Below, in pieces: positions 52,626 through 60,600 of a DNA stretch of 64,000 nucleotides; positions within the stretch are counted from its first letter, which is position 1, and each line of letters begins with the position of its first letter. The stretch comes from CAYQJS01 sp964417895. GTDB lineage: Bacteria; Chloroflexota; UBA6077; SHYK01. The notes beneath the pieces are model-generated. The model made no database searches. It saw only the letters and a program-made list of their open reading frames with translations, and was not told the origin of the DNA. The position numbers and the translations under genes were made by a program. The DNA lies in the NCBI GenBank assembly GCA_964417895.1, contig CAYQJS010000023.1:1-64000 (forward strand), in the 5' to 3' direction.

Positions 52626-52649
52626 TTATGGTGCAAATGGAGGTTGAAA

Positions 52650-54827
52650 ATGTCAGTCGAAGTCAGCGTTGGCCCGCCAGTTCTAACCATCAACCAGGGC
52701 AGCACCTTCATGGTGACGGATCTCAGCGGCGAGATCGCCGCCGATAGCGAGCAGGGCGTCTTCGCCGCGGACACGCGCTTCGTGAGCTACTGGGGCGTGT
52801 ACGCGAATGGTGAGCCGTGGGAGCGGCTCACATCGAGCCCGACCAGCTATTACGCGGCCAACGTCCACCTGACCAATCGCGCGTTCAGCACGGAGGACGG
52901 TGGCGTCCCAGGGGGGACGCTCGAGCTCACGATCGGGCGGGCGGCTGGAGAGGGGATCCACGAGGACCTCGACGTCACGAACTTCACCCTGAAGCCAATC
53001 CGCTTCAACCTGGAGATCGCGCTCCGCTCCGACTTCGCCGACCTCTTCGAAGTGAAGTCCCACAAGTTCGTTCGGCGAGGTCGCGTCACTACAGATTGGA
53101 GCGAGGAGCGCGGAGAGCTGCAGACCTCCTACCTCAATGGCGACTTCATCCGACGGTTTGTCTACCGGCCCATCAACAGCGCCTCGCCGCCGAGGTTCGC
53201 GAACGGTCGTGTCACCTTCGAGATCGAGCTGGCGCCGGGGGCTTCATGGCATTCGTGCTTTGAATACGTGCTGGATCTGGGCACTCGCGTCTGCAACCCC
53301 GTTCGCAGGTGTGGCGACGCTTGCGGCGAGTCCCAGGATACGCGAGAGGATGAGCTGCAGCGCGATTGGGAGGCCTGCGCCACGAAGGTCACCACCGCCA
53401 ATGAGGACGTCTATCGGCTGTATCGGCAGTCAGTCGAAGACATGGGGGCGCTGCGCATATACGACCACGATTTTGCGCCTGACGTGTGGTTGCCGGCGGC
53501 GGGTGTGCCGTGGTTCGTCACCATCTTCGGCCGCGACAGCCTCATCGTCAGCCTCCAGAACATGATGGTCCACGCCGGCTTCGCGCGCGGGGCCCTCAAG
53601 AAGCTGGCCGAGCTTCAAGCGACCGGGATTGACGATTATCGCGACGCCGAGCCAGGGAAGATCGCCCACGAAATCCGGTTCGGCGAGCTGGCCCATCTGA
53701 AGAAAGTCCCTCACACGCCCTACTACGGTACGGCCGACGCTACGCCGCTCTACTTGATCACCCTCCACGAGGCCTGGAAGTGGCTGGGCGACGACGACCT
53801 GCTGCGGGAGTATCGGGACGTCGCCGAGCGCTGCCTCGAGTGGATCGACCGCTACGGCGATCTGGATGGCGACGGTTTCCAGGAGTACAAGACGCGCTCA
53901 ACGCTCGGCTACGAGAACGTCGGCTGGAAAGACGCCGAAGACGCCGTCGTCTACCCGGATGGCAGCCAGGTGAAGCAGCCCAAGGCCTTGTGCGAGCTCC
54001 AGGGCTACGTCTTCGACGCGTGGATGCGTATGGCGGAGGTATTCGATACCCTCCATGAACCCGAGCGGGCGCGGGCCCTCCGGGCGAAGGCTGTTGACCT
54101 CCAGGAGCGCTTCGAGGCTCGCTTCTGGTGCGAGGAGGTCGGGTTTTACGCCTTCACGCTTGATCCGGATAAGAAGGCGGTCCCGACCATTGCATCCAAC
54201 GCTGGGCACTGCCTCTGGAGTGGCATCGCCCGCCCCGATCGTGCAGCGCGCGTGGTGGCCCGTATGCTGGAGCCGGACATGTGGAGTGGCTGGGGGATCC
54301 GCACCCTCTCGGCGCGCAACCCGGCCTACAACCCGTTCTCGTACCAGCTGGGCTCGGTCTGGCCCCACGACAATGGCATCATCGCTCTCGGCTTCAAACG
54401 CTACGGGCACGCGGCGGAGGCGGCGCGAGTGGCTCGAGACATCTCCGAAGCGGCCAGCTGCTTCGTGAGCTACCGGCTTCCGGAGCTCTACGCGGGCATC
54501 GAGCGGCGCCCGCGCAGCTTTCCGGTGCAATACCGTGGAGCCAACGTGCCCCAGGCCTGGGCGGCGGGCTCCATCTTCCACTTCCTTCAGGCGATCCTGG
54601 GGATCCAGGCCGACGCCCCAAAGGGGCAGCTCCACCTCGATCCCGTGCTCCCGCACTGGCTTCCGGACATCACACTGCGGGGTCTGGCCGTGGGCGGCGC
54701 GTCGCTCGACCTGCGATTCTGGCGCGACGGCGAGCAGACGCGGTGGGAAGTCCTCTCCCATGCGGGGGACACGATCGACGTTGTGCAGAAGTCGTGGCAC
54801 CCGTGGGCGGCGGCCGTGCCGAGCTGA
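52650..54827 (+). CDS. amylo-alpha-1,6-glucosidase/glycogen debranching enzyme-like glycosidase
   Basis: The 725 residues comprise an N-terminal beta domain of the glycogen-debranching N-terminal type (about 8-215; FMVTDLSGEI, FAADTRFVSYW) and a C-terminal (alpha/alpha)6 barrel with WLPAAGVPWFVTIFGRDSLI, YKTRSTLGYENVGWKD and NPFSYQLGSVWPHDN, which match the amylo-1,6-glucosidase group. It would hydrolyse alpha-1,6 branches or related alpha-glucosides in the cytoplasm. The ATG at 52650 is chosen because GGAGG lies 7 bases upstream; a TTG two codons earlier is also possible. It follows the glucose dehydrogenase gene, separated by a palindromic repeat. Confidence 0.9.
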   Translation: MSVEVSVGPPVLTINQGSTFMVTDLSGEIAADSEQGVFAADTRFVSYWGVYANGEPWERLTSSPTSYYAANVHLTNRAFSTEDGGVPGGTLELTIGRAAGEGIHEDLDVTNFTLKPIRFNLEIALRSDFADLFEVKSHKFVRRGRVTTDWSEERGELQTSYLNGDFIRRFVYRPINSASPPRFANGRVTFEIELAPGASWHSCFEYVLDLGTRVCNPVRRCGDACGESQDTREDELQRDWEACATKVTTANEDVYRLYRQSVEDMGALRIYDHDFAPDVWLPAAGVPWFVTIFGRDSLIVSLQNMMVHAGFARGALKKLAELQATGIDDYRDAEPGKIAHEIRFGELAHLKKVPHTPYYGTADATPLYLITLHEAWKWLGDDDLLREYRDVAERCLEWIDRYGDLDGDGFQEYKTRSTLGYENVGWKDAEDAVVYPDGSQVKQPKALCELQGYVFDAWMRMAEVFDTLHEPERARALRAKAVDLQERFEARFWCEEVGFYAFTLDPDKKAVPTIASNAGHCLWSGIARPDRAARVVARMLEPDMWSGWGIRTLSARNPAYNPFSYQLGSVWPHDNGIIALGFKRYGHAAEAARVARDISEAASCFVSYRLPELYAGIERRPRSFPVQYRGANVPQAWAAGSIFHFLQAILGIQADAPKGQLHLDPVLPHWLPDITLRGLAVGGASLDLRFWRDGEQTRWEVLSHAGDTIDVVQKSWHPWAAAVPS

Positions 54828-54884
54828 GTTGCCATGCGTCTCGCGGCGCGCCACAGGGAGATGAAATCCGCTCATGGTGAGCCG

Positions 54885-54972
54885 AGAGCCTGCCCTGAGC
54901 GAAGCCGAAGGGAACCATGAGCCCCACGTTTGCGCGATTCCGGGTCCGTCCTTCGACAGGCTCAGGACGAGC
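54885..54972. repeat. GCCCTGAGCG / CTTCGACAGGCTCAGG repeat pair upstream of the flavin reductase
   Basis: CCTGCCCTGAGCGAAGCCGA with AGGGAACC and, 32 bases later, CGTCCTTCGACAGGCTCAGG with ACGAGC are inverted relatives of each other and of the core in 29808-29870 and 31345-31415. They lie in the leader and in an apparent N-terminal extension of the reductase frame. Confidence 0.82.
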
Positions 54973-55005
54973 GGCATTTTCATGACAGCAGGAGGGAGAT
55001 CCGCG

Positions 55006-56400
55006 ATGAGGGAGGACCATCGCTACGACGCCATCATCATCGGGTCCGGCCAGGGGGGTGGCCCCCTGGCCATGGCCCTCGCAAAGGCCGGCCGGAAGAC
55101 GGGTCTCGTCGAGCGCGAGCACGTCGGGGGCACCTGCATCAACGAAGGTTGCACCCCGACGAAAACCATGGTGGCGAGCGCCCGAGCCGCCTACCTGGCG
55201 CGGCGAGCCTCCGACTACGGCGTGCACACCGGGCCTGTCTCGGTAGACCTCGCAGAAGTGCGCGAGCGGAAGCGGGCCATCGTCCAACGGTTCCGCAGCG
55301 GCGACCAGCGCCGCATTCAACGAGACGGCGTCGACCTCCTCATGGGGGAGGCGCGCTTTCTCGATGCGAGCTCCCTCCAGGTACGTCTGAACGAGGGGGA
55401 AACGAAAGACCTGGCGGCGGACACCATCGTCATCAATACGGGCGCGCGGCCCTCGTCGCCGCCGATCGACGGGCTGGACCTCGTGCCAACGCTCAACTCG
55501 ACGTCCGTCATGGAGCTGGACACGGTGCCTGAGCATTTGCTCGTCATCGGCGGGGGCTACGTCGGCGTCGAGTTCGGGCAGATGTTTCGACGCTTCGGGA
55601 GCCGGGTCACCATTGTGGAGCGTGGTTCGCAGCTCCTGGGGCGGGAGGACGCGGACGTCGCCGAGGCCGTGGCGGCGATCCTGCGCGAGGACGGCATCGG
55701 TGTGTTGCTGAATACAGAGACGGTGCGCGCTGAGCGTGGGGAATGGAACGGCAAGGTCCGACTTACCGTGCGAACGCAGGAGGGCGAGCAGGCGCTGGCC
55801 GGATCGCATCTGCTCGTCGCCGCCGGCCGGGTGCCCAACACGGAGGTGCTCGGCCTCTCGACGGCCGGTGTCGAGACCGACGGGCGCGGAAACGTGCGCG
55901 TCAACGACCGCCTGGAGACGAACGTGCCCGGTGTGTATGCCATGGGCGACGTGACCGGGGGCCCTGCCTTCACCCACATCTCCTACGACGACTTTCGGAT
56001 CCTCAACACCAACCTGCTCGGCAAGGGTGGGGCCAGCACCAAGAATCGGCTCGTACCCTATACCGTCTTCATCGACCCGCAGCTCGGCCGCGTCGGCCTG
56101 AGCGAGGAGGAGGCCCGTAAGCAAGGGCGCAACGTCCGCGTCGCCAGCATGCCCATGAGCTGGGTGGCGCGGGCCCTGGAGGTCGGCGAGGCGCGGGGGC
56201 TCATGAAGGCCATCGTGGATGCTGACACGGGCGAAATCCTCGGTGGAGCCGTGCTGGGGATCGAGGGCGGCGAGCTCATGGCGATGATCGAGATCGCCAT
56301 GCTCGGGCATCTGCCCTACACCGTGCTCCGTGATGCCATCTTTGCCCACCCGACTCTGGCCGAGTCTCTGAACAACCTCTTTGGCACGTTGGATCAGTGA
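55006..56400 (+). CDS. class I pyridine nucleotide-disulfide oxidoreductase (mercuric reductase/dihydrolipoamide dehydrogenase-like)
   Basis: The 464-residue flavoprotein has FAD-binding IIIGSGQGGGPLAMAL, the redox-active disulfide GGTCINEGCTP (Cys44, Cys49), an NAD(P) site VIGGGYVGVEFG, a second FAD motif VYAMGDVTG and the C-terminal dyad AHPTLAE. It transfers electrons from NAD(P)H to a disulfide or metal substrate that I cannot name. I chose the ATG at 55006 with AGGAGG 10 bases upstream. Longer in-frame starts at 54982 or 54874 would add sequence coded partly by repeats. A 5'-truncated second copy lies at the right end of the window. It precedes the MBL/REC-TrxR/kinase operon by 240 bp. 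Confidence 0.9.
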   Translation: MREDHRYDAIIIGSGQGGGPLAMALAKAGRKTGLVEREHVGGTCINEGCTPTKTMVASARAAYLARRASDYGVHTGPVSVDLAEVRERKRAIVQRFRSGDQRRIQRDGVDLLMGEARFLDASSLQVRLNEGETKDLAADTIVINTGARPSSPPIDGLDLVPTLNSTSVMELDTVPEHLLVIGGGYVGVEFGQMFRRFGSRVTIVERGSQLLGREDADVAEAVAAILREDGIGVLLNTETVRAERGEWNGKVRLTVRTQEGEQALAGSHLLVAAGRVPNTEVLGLSTAGVETDGRGNVRVNDRLETNVPGVYAMGDVTGGPAFTHISYDDFRILNTNLLGKGGASTKNRLVPYTVFIDPQLGRVGLSEEEARKQGRNVRVASMPMSWVARALEVGEARGLMKAIVDADTGEILGGAVLGIEGGELMAMIEIAMLGHLPYTVLRDAIFAHPTLAESLNNLFGTLDQ

Positions 56401-56417
56401 GAGGGGTATCCAGGGGG

Positions 56418-56439
56418 TCTGGGGACCGCAGCCCCCAGA
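56418..56439 (+). terminator. possible terminator hairpin after the flavin reductase
   Basis: TCTGGGG (56418-56424) pairs exactly with CCCCAGA (56433-56439) over an 8-base loop, 17 bp after the stop codon. There is no U-tract, so it may be a stabilising hairpin rather than an intrinsic terminator. Confidence 0.3.
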
Positions 56440-56640
56440 GGTCGGCAGCCAGATCGGCGTGGGCGGAGCCTGACGCGGTTCTCAGGAGCCGGTGGAGTCG
56501 ACGGGCGAGATCAGTTGCTCCCTCGAAGCCGAACACCCCAAGCGGGACGAATGGCGCGTGCGGCATGGTGCAAACGTGCTGTCGTACTATTTGAAAAGTG
56601 GTTCTGTTCTGTAGCTTGAGATCAGGCGGGGATCATCGGT

Positions 56641-57456
56641 ATGCAGGTTCGGGTGGTCGGAGCCCATAATCTCGAGACGCGGGATACCCGCCACACTTGC
56701 TTTCTGATCGACGGTACCGTCGCAATTGACGCTGGCAGCCTGGCGGCGGCGCTGGACGACGAGCAGCGGGCTCGCCTGTCGGCTGTTCTCGCCACCCACA
56801 TGCATTTCGATCACACGCGCGATATCCCGACGTTGGCCCTCGCCGCACACGAGATGGGCCGGCAGTTGAGCGTCTACTCGCTTCCCTCAACGCTGGAGGG
56901 TGTCCGCCGGCACCTGTTAGATGGGGAGGTGTATCCAGATCTGACCCGCCCTCTCAACGGTGCGCCAGCCGCGTGCCGATTTGAGGAGATTGCTCCAGGT
57001 GCACCTTTCGCGGTGGGGGCTCTCCAGGTTTCGGCTTTGCCGGTGGTCCACACAGTGCCATCCGTCGGTTTCATTCTCTGGGAGCAGCGCGGGGACTGCA
57101 TAGCTATCTCGGGCGATACCAGCGGCGGACTGGCAGGCTTCTTCTCCCACGAGCCCAAGCCCCAGGTGCTGTTCGTGGAAGTGACCTTTCCCAACCGCCT
57201 CGACCACCGGGCTCGCGTCACTGGGCATCTGACGCCGACAACCTTGGCCAAGGAAGTACAGGCGGCACAGGCGAGGGGCCTGCCTGTGCCGCGGATCGTC
57301 GCCGTCCACATCGGATACTTCTTCCGCCATGAGATCCTGGCAGAGCTCGCACAGCTCCCTGCGAACGCGGGAGTGGATGTGACGGTAGGCCACGAGGAGA
57401 TGCAGATCGACACACGGTCCAGCCAGCTCGTCCTCAGCCGTGGAGTCGCAACGTGA
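56641..57456 (+). CDS. MBL-fold metallo-hydrolase, probable cyclic-nucleotide phosphodiesterase
   Basis: The 271-residue metallo-beta-lactamase-fold enzyme has the dinuclear metal motif THMHFDHTRD (His53, His55, Asp57, His58), later ligands in PVVHTVPS and ISGDTSGG, and a C-terminal VAVHIGYF. The opening HTCFLIDGTVAIDAG and overall length fit the class II type cAMP phosphodiesterases. The next two genes overlap it and each other by 4 bp and encode a receiver-flavoprotein fusion and a cyclic-nucleotide-binding kinase, and a nucleotide cyclase lies just downstream. This context makes cyclic-nucleotide hydrolysis the most likely role, though the fold also serves many other substrates. No signal peptide is present. 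Confidence 0.8.
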   Translation: MQVRVVGAHNLETRDTRHTCFLIDGTVAIDAGSLAAALDDEQRARLSAVLATHMHFDHTRDIPTLALAAHEMGRQLSVYSLPSTLEGVRRHLLDGEVYPDLTRPLNGAPAACRFEEIAPGAPFAVGALQVSALPVVHTVPSVGFILWEQRGDCIAISGDTSGGLAGFFSHEPKPQVLFVEVTFPNRLDHRARVTGHLTPTTLAKEVQAAQARGLPVPRIVAVHIGYFFRHEILAELAQLPANAGVDVTVGHEEMQIDTRSSQLVLSRGVAT

Positions 57457-59141
57457 GCGGCTCGACGGCTGGCACCGCGGAAGCAAGCGCACTGGTGGCC
57501 AAACCAATCATCCTGTTCGTGGACGACGATCCTCTGGTTCTGAATACGCTCGAGCGCGATCTGCGCGCCCACTACCGCGACGACTACCGGTACGTGAAAG
57601 CAGGCGGCGGGCGAGAGGCCCTGGACGCAACGCGAAGGCTCAAGGAGCGTGACGAGCCAGTGGCGCTCTTTATCGTCGACCAGCGAATGCCCGAGATGAC
57701 CGGGGCCGAGTTCCTGGTCGAAGCCTTGCGGCTGTACCCTCAGACGCGCAGGGTGCTCCTTACGGCGTACGCGGATACCGAGGTGGCGATCGCAAGCATC
57801 AACACGATCGGCCTGGACTACTACTTCCTCAAGCCCTGGCACCCGCCGGAGCAGCGCCTCTACCCGGTACTTGACGACCTTCTCTCCGACTGGCTGGCGA
57901 CCGTCGGGGCACCCTTCGGCGGGATCCGCGTGCTGGGCACGCAGTGGTCCAGCAGCTCGCACGTCGTGAAGGACTTCCTGGCACGCAACCGCATCCCCTA
58001 CCAGTGGCTGGACATCGAAAAGGATAGCGTTGCTGCAGCGCTGGCGGGAGAGACTTCAGGGAGCCTGCCGGTCGTGCTTTTTCCCGACGGAAGCAAGCTC
58101 ATAAACCCCACCACGCGCGACATTGCTCAATGCGTGGGCCTGCGGACGCAGGCCACGCAGCCCCATTACGACGTAATCATCATCGGTGGAGGACCCGCTG
58201 GATTGGGCGCGTGCGTGTACGCGGTGACAGAGGGTCTGCCCACGGCCATGATCGAGGCTGAAGCCACCGGTGGACAGGCTGGCTCGAGCTCGCGGATCGA
58301 GAACTATCTCGGTTTTCCCGCCGGCATCAGCGGGACGGATCTGGCGCAGCGCGCAGCTGCCCAGGCGATGCGCTTCGGCGCCGAGATCCTGACCACGCAG
58401 AGCGCGAAGAAGGTGCGCGCGGAAGGATCCTCCAGAATCATCGAGCTGAGCGATGGCAGCGAGCTGAGCTGCCGGGCCCTCATCATCGCCACCGGCATGA
58501 CGGTCCGGAAGCTCGACGCGCCGGGAGTGGCGAGCCTGGTGGGAGCCGGGATCTACTACGGAGCCGCGGCAACCGAAGCGGCGAACCACCGGGGCCAGCA
58601 CGTCGTCGTGGTCGGTGGAGCCAACTCCGCCGGCCAGGGTGCGGTGTTCCTCGCCCGGTACGCCAGCACCGTCTCCATCCTCAATCGGGCCGATAGCATC
58701 GTGAAGGGCATGTCCCACTACCTGGTCGAACAGATCCGCGCCACCAGTAACATCCAGGTATTGGATGAGAGCGAAGTGGTGGCCGCCCACGGAACGCAAC
58801 GCCTGGAGGCGATCACGATTCGACAGCGGGAGGAAGAGCGCACCCTGCCGGCCGGAGCGATGTTCTTGTTCATCGGCGCCCTGCCGCACAGCGATCTCGT
58901 CGACGGAGTCGTAGAGCTGAACCCCGCTGGCTTCATCCTCACCGGACCGGACCTCATCCGCGAGGGAAAGAAGCCCAAGGGCTGGACCCTCACTCGCGAC
59001 CCCTATCTTCTGGAGACGAGCGTGCCGGGCGTCTTCGCCGCCGGAGATGTGCGGCAGGGCGCCATGCGCCGGGTGGCCGGGGCCGTCGGCGAGGGCGCGG
59101 TGGCGATCAGCCTCCTGCAGCAGTATCTGGCTACGGTATGA
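57453..59141 (+). CDS. REC-glutaredoxin-like-thioredoxin reductase-like fusion without redox cysteines
   Basis: The 562 residues contain a receiver domain (about 15-150; acidic Asp24-26, phosphoacceptor Asp76 in IVDQRMPEMTG, Lys127 in YFLKPWH), a glutaredoxin-like fold (about 155-232; QWSSSSHVVKDFL, LDIEKD, LPVVLFPDGSKL) and a TrxR-like FAD/NAD(P)H module (about 238-560; IIIGGGPAGLGA, VVVVGGANSAGQGA, VFAAGDVR). The Grx-like CxxC is Ser166-Ser169, and the TrxR CATC is Gly370-Ala-Ala-Ala373, so no dithiol chemistry is expected there. It may act as an NAD(P)H/FAD-sensing or diaphorase-like output of the phosphorelay. It overlaps the MBL gene and the kinase gene by 4 bp each. Confidence 0.9.
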   Translation: MSGSTAGTAEASALVAKPIILFVDDDPLVLNTLERDLRAHYRDDYRYVKAGGGREALDATRRLKERDEPVALFIVDQRMPEMTGAEFLVEALRLYPQTRRVLLTAYADTEVAIASINTIGLDYYFLKPWHPPEQRLYPVLDDLLSDWLATVGAPFGGIRVLGTQWSSSSHVVKDFLARNRIPYQWLDIEKDSVAAALAGETSGSLPVVLFPDGSKLINPTTRDIAQCVGLRTQATQPHYDVIIIGGGPAGLGACVYAVTEGLPTAMIEAEATGGQAGSSSRIENYLGFPAGISGTDLAQRAAAQAMRFGAEILTTQSAKKVRAEGSSRIIELSDGSELSCRALIIATGMTVRKLDAPGVASLVGAGIYYGAAATEAANHRGQHVVVVGGANSAGQGAVFLARYASTVSILNRADSIVKGMSHYLVEQIRATSNIQVLDESEVVAAHGTQRLEAITIRQREEERTLPAGAMFLFIGALPHSDLVDGVVELNPAGFILTGPDLIREGKKPKGWTLTRDPYLLETSVPGVFAAGDVRQGAMRRVAGAVGEGAVAISLLQQYLATV

Positions 59142-60535
59142 GTGGCGGTGTGCTTCGGAACGTTCCCATCTTCGCGGATCTGCCAGACGAAGACATCCAC
59201 GCGATCTGTCGGTCCTCCGTAGAGGTCCGTCTGGAGCCCGGCCAGCACCTCTTCGCGGAGGGCGACCGGGGCGAATCCGCGTACGTCATCAAGGACGGGG
59301 AGCTCGAGGTCCTGAAGCACTCTGCTGGGCGAGAGATGCTCCTCGCCGTGCGCACGGCCGGCGATGTGATCGGCGAGATGGCGTTGCTGGACGCGTCACC
59401 GCGAACGGCCACCGTCCGTGCCCGCACCAGGGCTTCCCTGGTCACCATTCGCAAGGAACAGCTCGACCGGCTCATGGCCACCAGCATCGCCGCTTCCCAG
59501 GCGATGTTCCGGATGGTGCTCGAGCGCTGGAAGGGCACGGAGGCCCGGCTGAAACAAAACGACCGGATGATTCAGCTGGGGACGCTGACGGCCGGGGTCG
59601 CCCATGAGCTGAACAACCCGGCAGCGGCGGTCAAGCGCAGCGCGGAGCAGCTTGCGGACGCAACGGTCCGGGCGGCCCAGCTGCAAGCCGGACTCGAAGC
59701 CCTGACCCTGCCGCGGGAGGCGTGGGACGCCCTGTGGAGCCTCCAGGAGCGGGCCCGAGCGGCGGCGAGGTCCCGCACGGCCCTTGACCCCATCGAGCGC
59801 AGTGATCGCGAAAGCCAGCTGGGGAAATGGCTCGACGCGCACAGGGTGAACGACGGCTGGGCCATCGCGCCAGCGCTCGTCGCCTCTGACATAACCCTTG
59901 CCGACCTCGAGGATCTGAGAGAGCGTACCGGGAAGGCGGCGTGTGCCACGGCGCTGTGCTGGTTAGCGGCGGCCTACAACGTGCACGAGCTCGTGGCGGA
60001 GATCAGCGAGGGGGCAAGCCAGATCTCGGAGATCGTGAAGGCCCTCAAGTCCTACAGCTATCTCGACCAGGCTCCCGTTCAGGAGGTCGACCTCCACGAG
60101 GGACTGGAGAACACGCTGATCATGCTGCGCCACAAGCTGCGGGGCGTCACGTTGCGGCGCGAGTACGGCGACGATCTGCCCAGGATCCAGGCTTACGGGA
60201 GCGAGCTCAATCAAGTCTGGACGAACCTGATCGACAACGCGGCGGACGCTCTGGCTGGCAGCGGCGAGCTCCGGCTCCGCACGCGTCGCGAGGGCGACCA
60301 ATGGGTCGTCGTGGAGATCGAGGACAATGGTCCTGGCATCCCGCCCGAGGTCCAACCCCGCATTTTCGATGCCTTCTTCACGACGAAGCCGCCCGGGCAG
60401 GGAACGGGTCTTGGGCTGGAGCTAAGCTACTCCACCGTGGTATTCCGGCACGGAGGCGGTATCAAGGTCGATTCCGTGCCAGGACGGACCACGTTCACGG
60501 TCTCGCTCCCGGTCAATTCCCCCACGGCTGGCTGA
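59138..60535 (+). CDS. cyclic-nucleotide-binding sensor histidine kinase
   Basis: Residues about 8-125 form a CRP-like cNMP-binding domain with its phosphate-binding cassette GEMALLDASPRTATV (Glu80, Arg89), consistent with cAMP or cGMP binding. Residues about 145-460 form the kinase: H-box TAGVAHELNNP with His156, N-box VWTNLIDNAADAL, G1 VEIEDNGPGIPP, F-box IFDAFFTTKPPGQGTGLGL. About 130 residues of extra helices lie between the H-box and the N-box. There is no membrane helix. The natural partner is the receiver of the overlapping upstream REC-TrxR protein. The cyclase-ATPase gene follows after 65 bp. Confidence 0.93.
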   Translation: MSGGVLRNVPIFADLPDEDIHAICRSSVEVRLEPGQHLFAEGDRGESAYVIKDGELEVLKHSAGREMLLAVRTAGDVIGEMALLDASPRTATVRARTRASLVTIRKEQLDRLMATSIAASQAMFRMVLERWKGTEARLKQNDRMIQLGTLTAGVAHELNNPAAAVKRSAEQLADATVRAAQLQAGLEALTLPREAWDALWSLQERARAAARSRTALDPIERSDRESQLGKWLDAHRVNDGWAIAPALVASDITLADLEDLRERTGKAACATALCWLAAAYNVHELVAEISEGASQISEIVKALKSYSYLDQAPVQEVDLHEGLENTLIMLRHKLRGVTLRREYGDDLPRIQAYGSELNQVWTNLIDNAADALAGSGELRLRTRREGDQWVVVEIEDNGPGIPPEVQPRIFDAFFTTKPPGQGTGLGLELSYSTVVFRHGGGIKVDSVPGRTTFTVSLPVNSPTAG

Positions 60536-60600
60536 GGCCGATAGGGTGGGGCCTGGCCAAGGAGTAACGCGCCGTCCGTCGCGTCTGCTATACCAGAGCC

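Noticed and set aside
54874..55005. Longer N terminus for the flavin disulfide reductase
   Set aside because: The extension is coded mainly by dispersed repeat sequence (EPALSEAEGN, SFDRLRTSG), and the FAD motif normally starts within ten residues of the N terminus.
54670..56349. Long minus-strand frame opposite the debranching enzyme and flavin reductase
   Set aside because: It crosses the boundary of two well-supported genes and has no recognisable domain.
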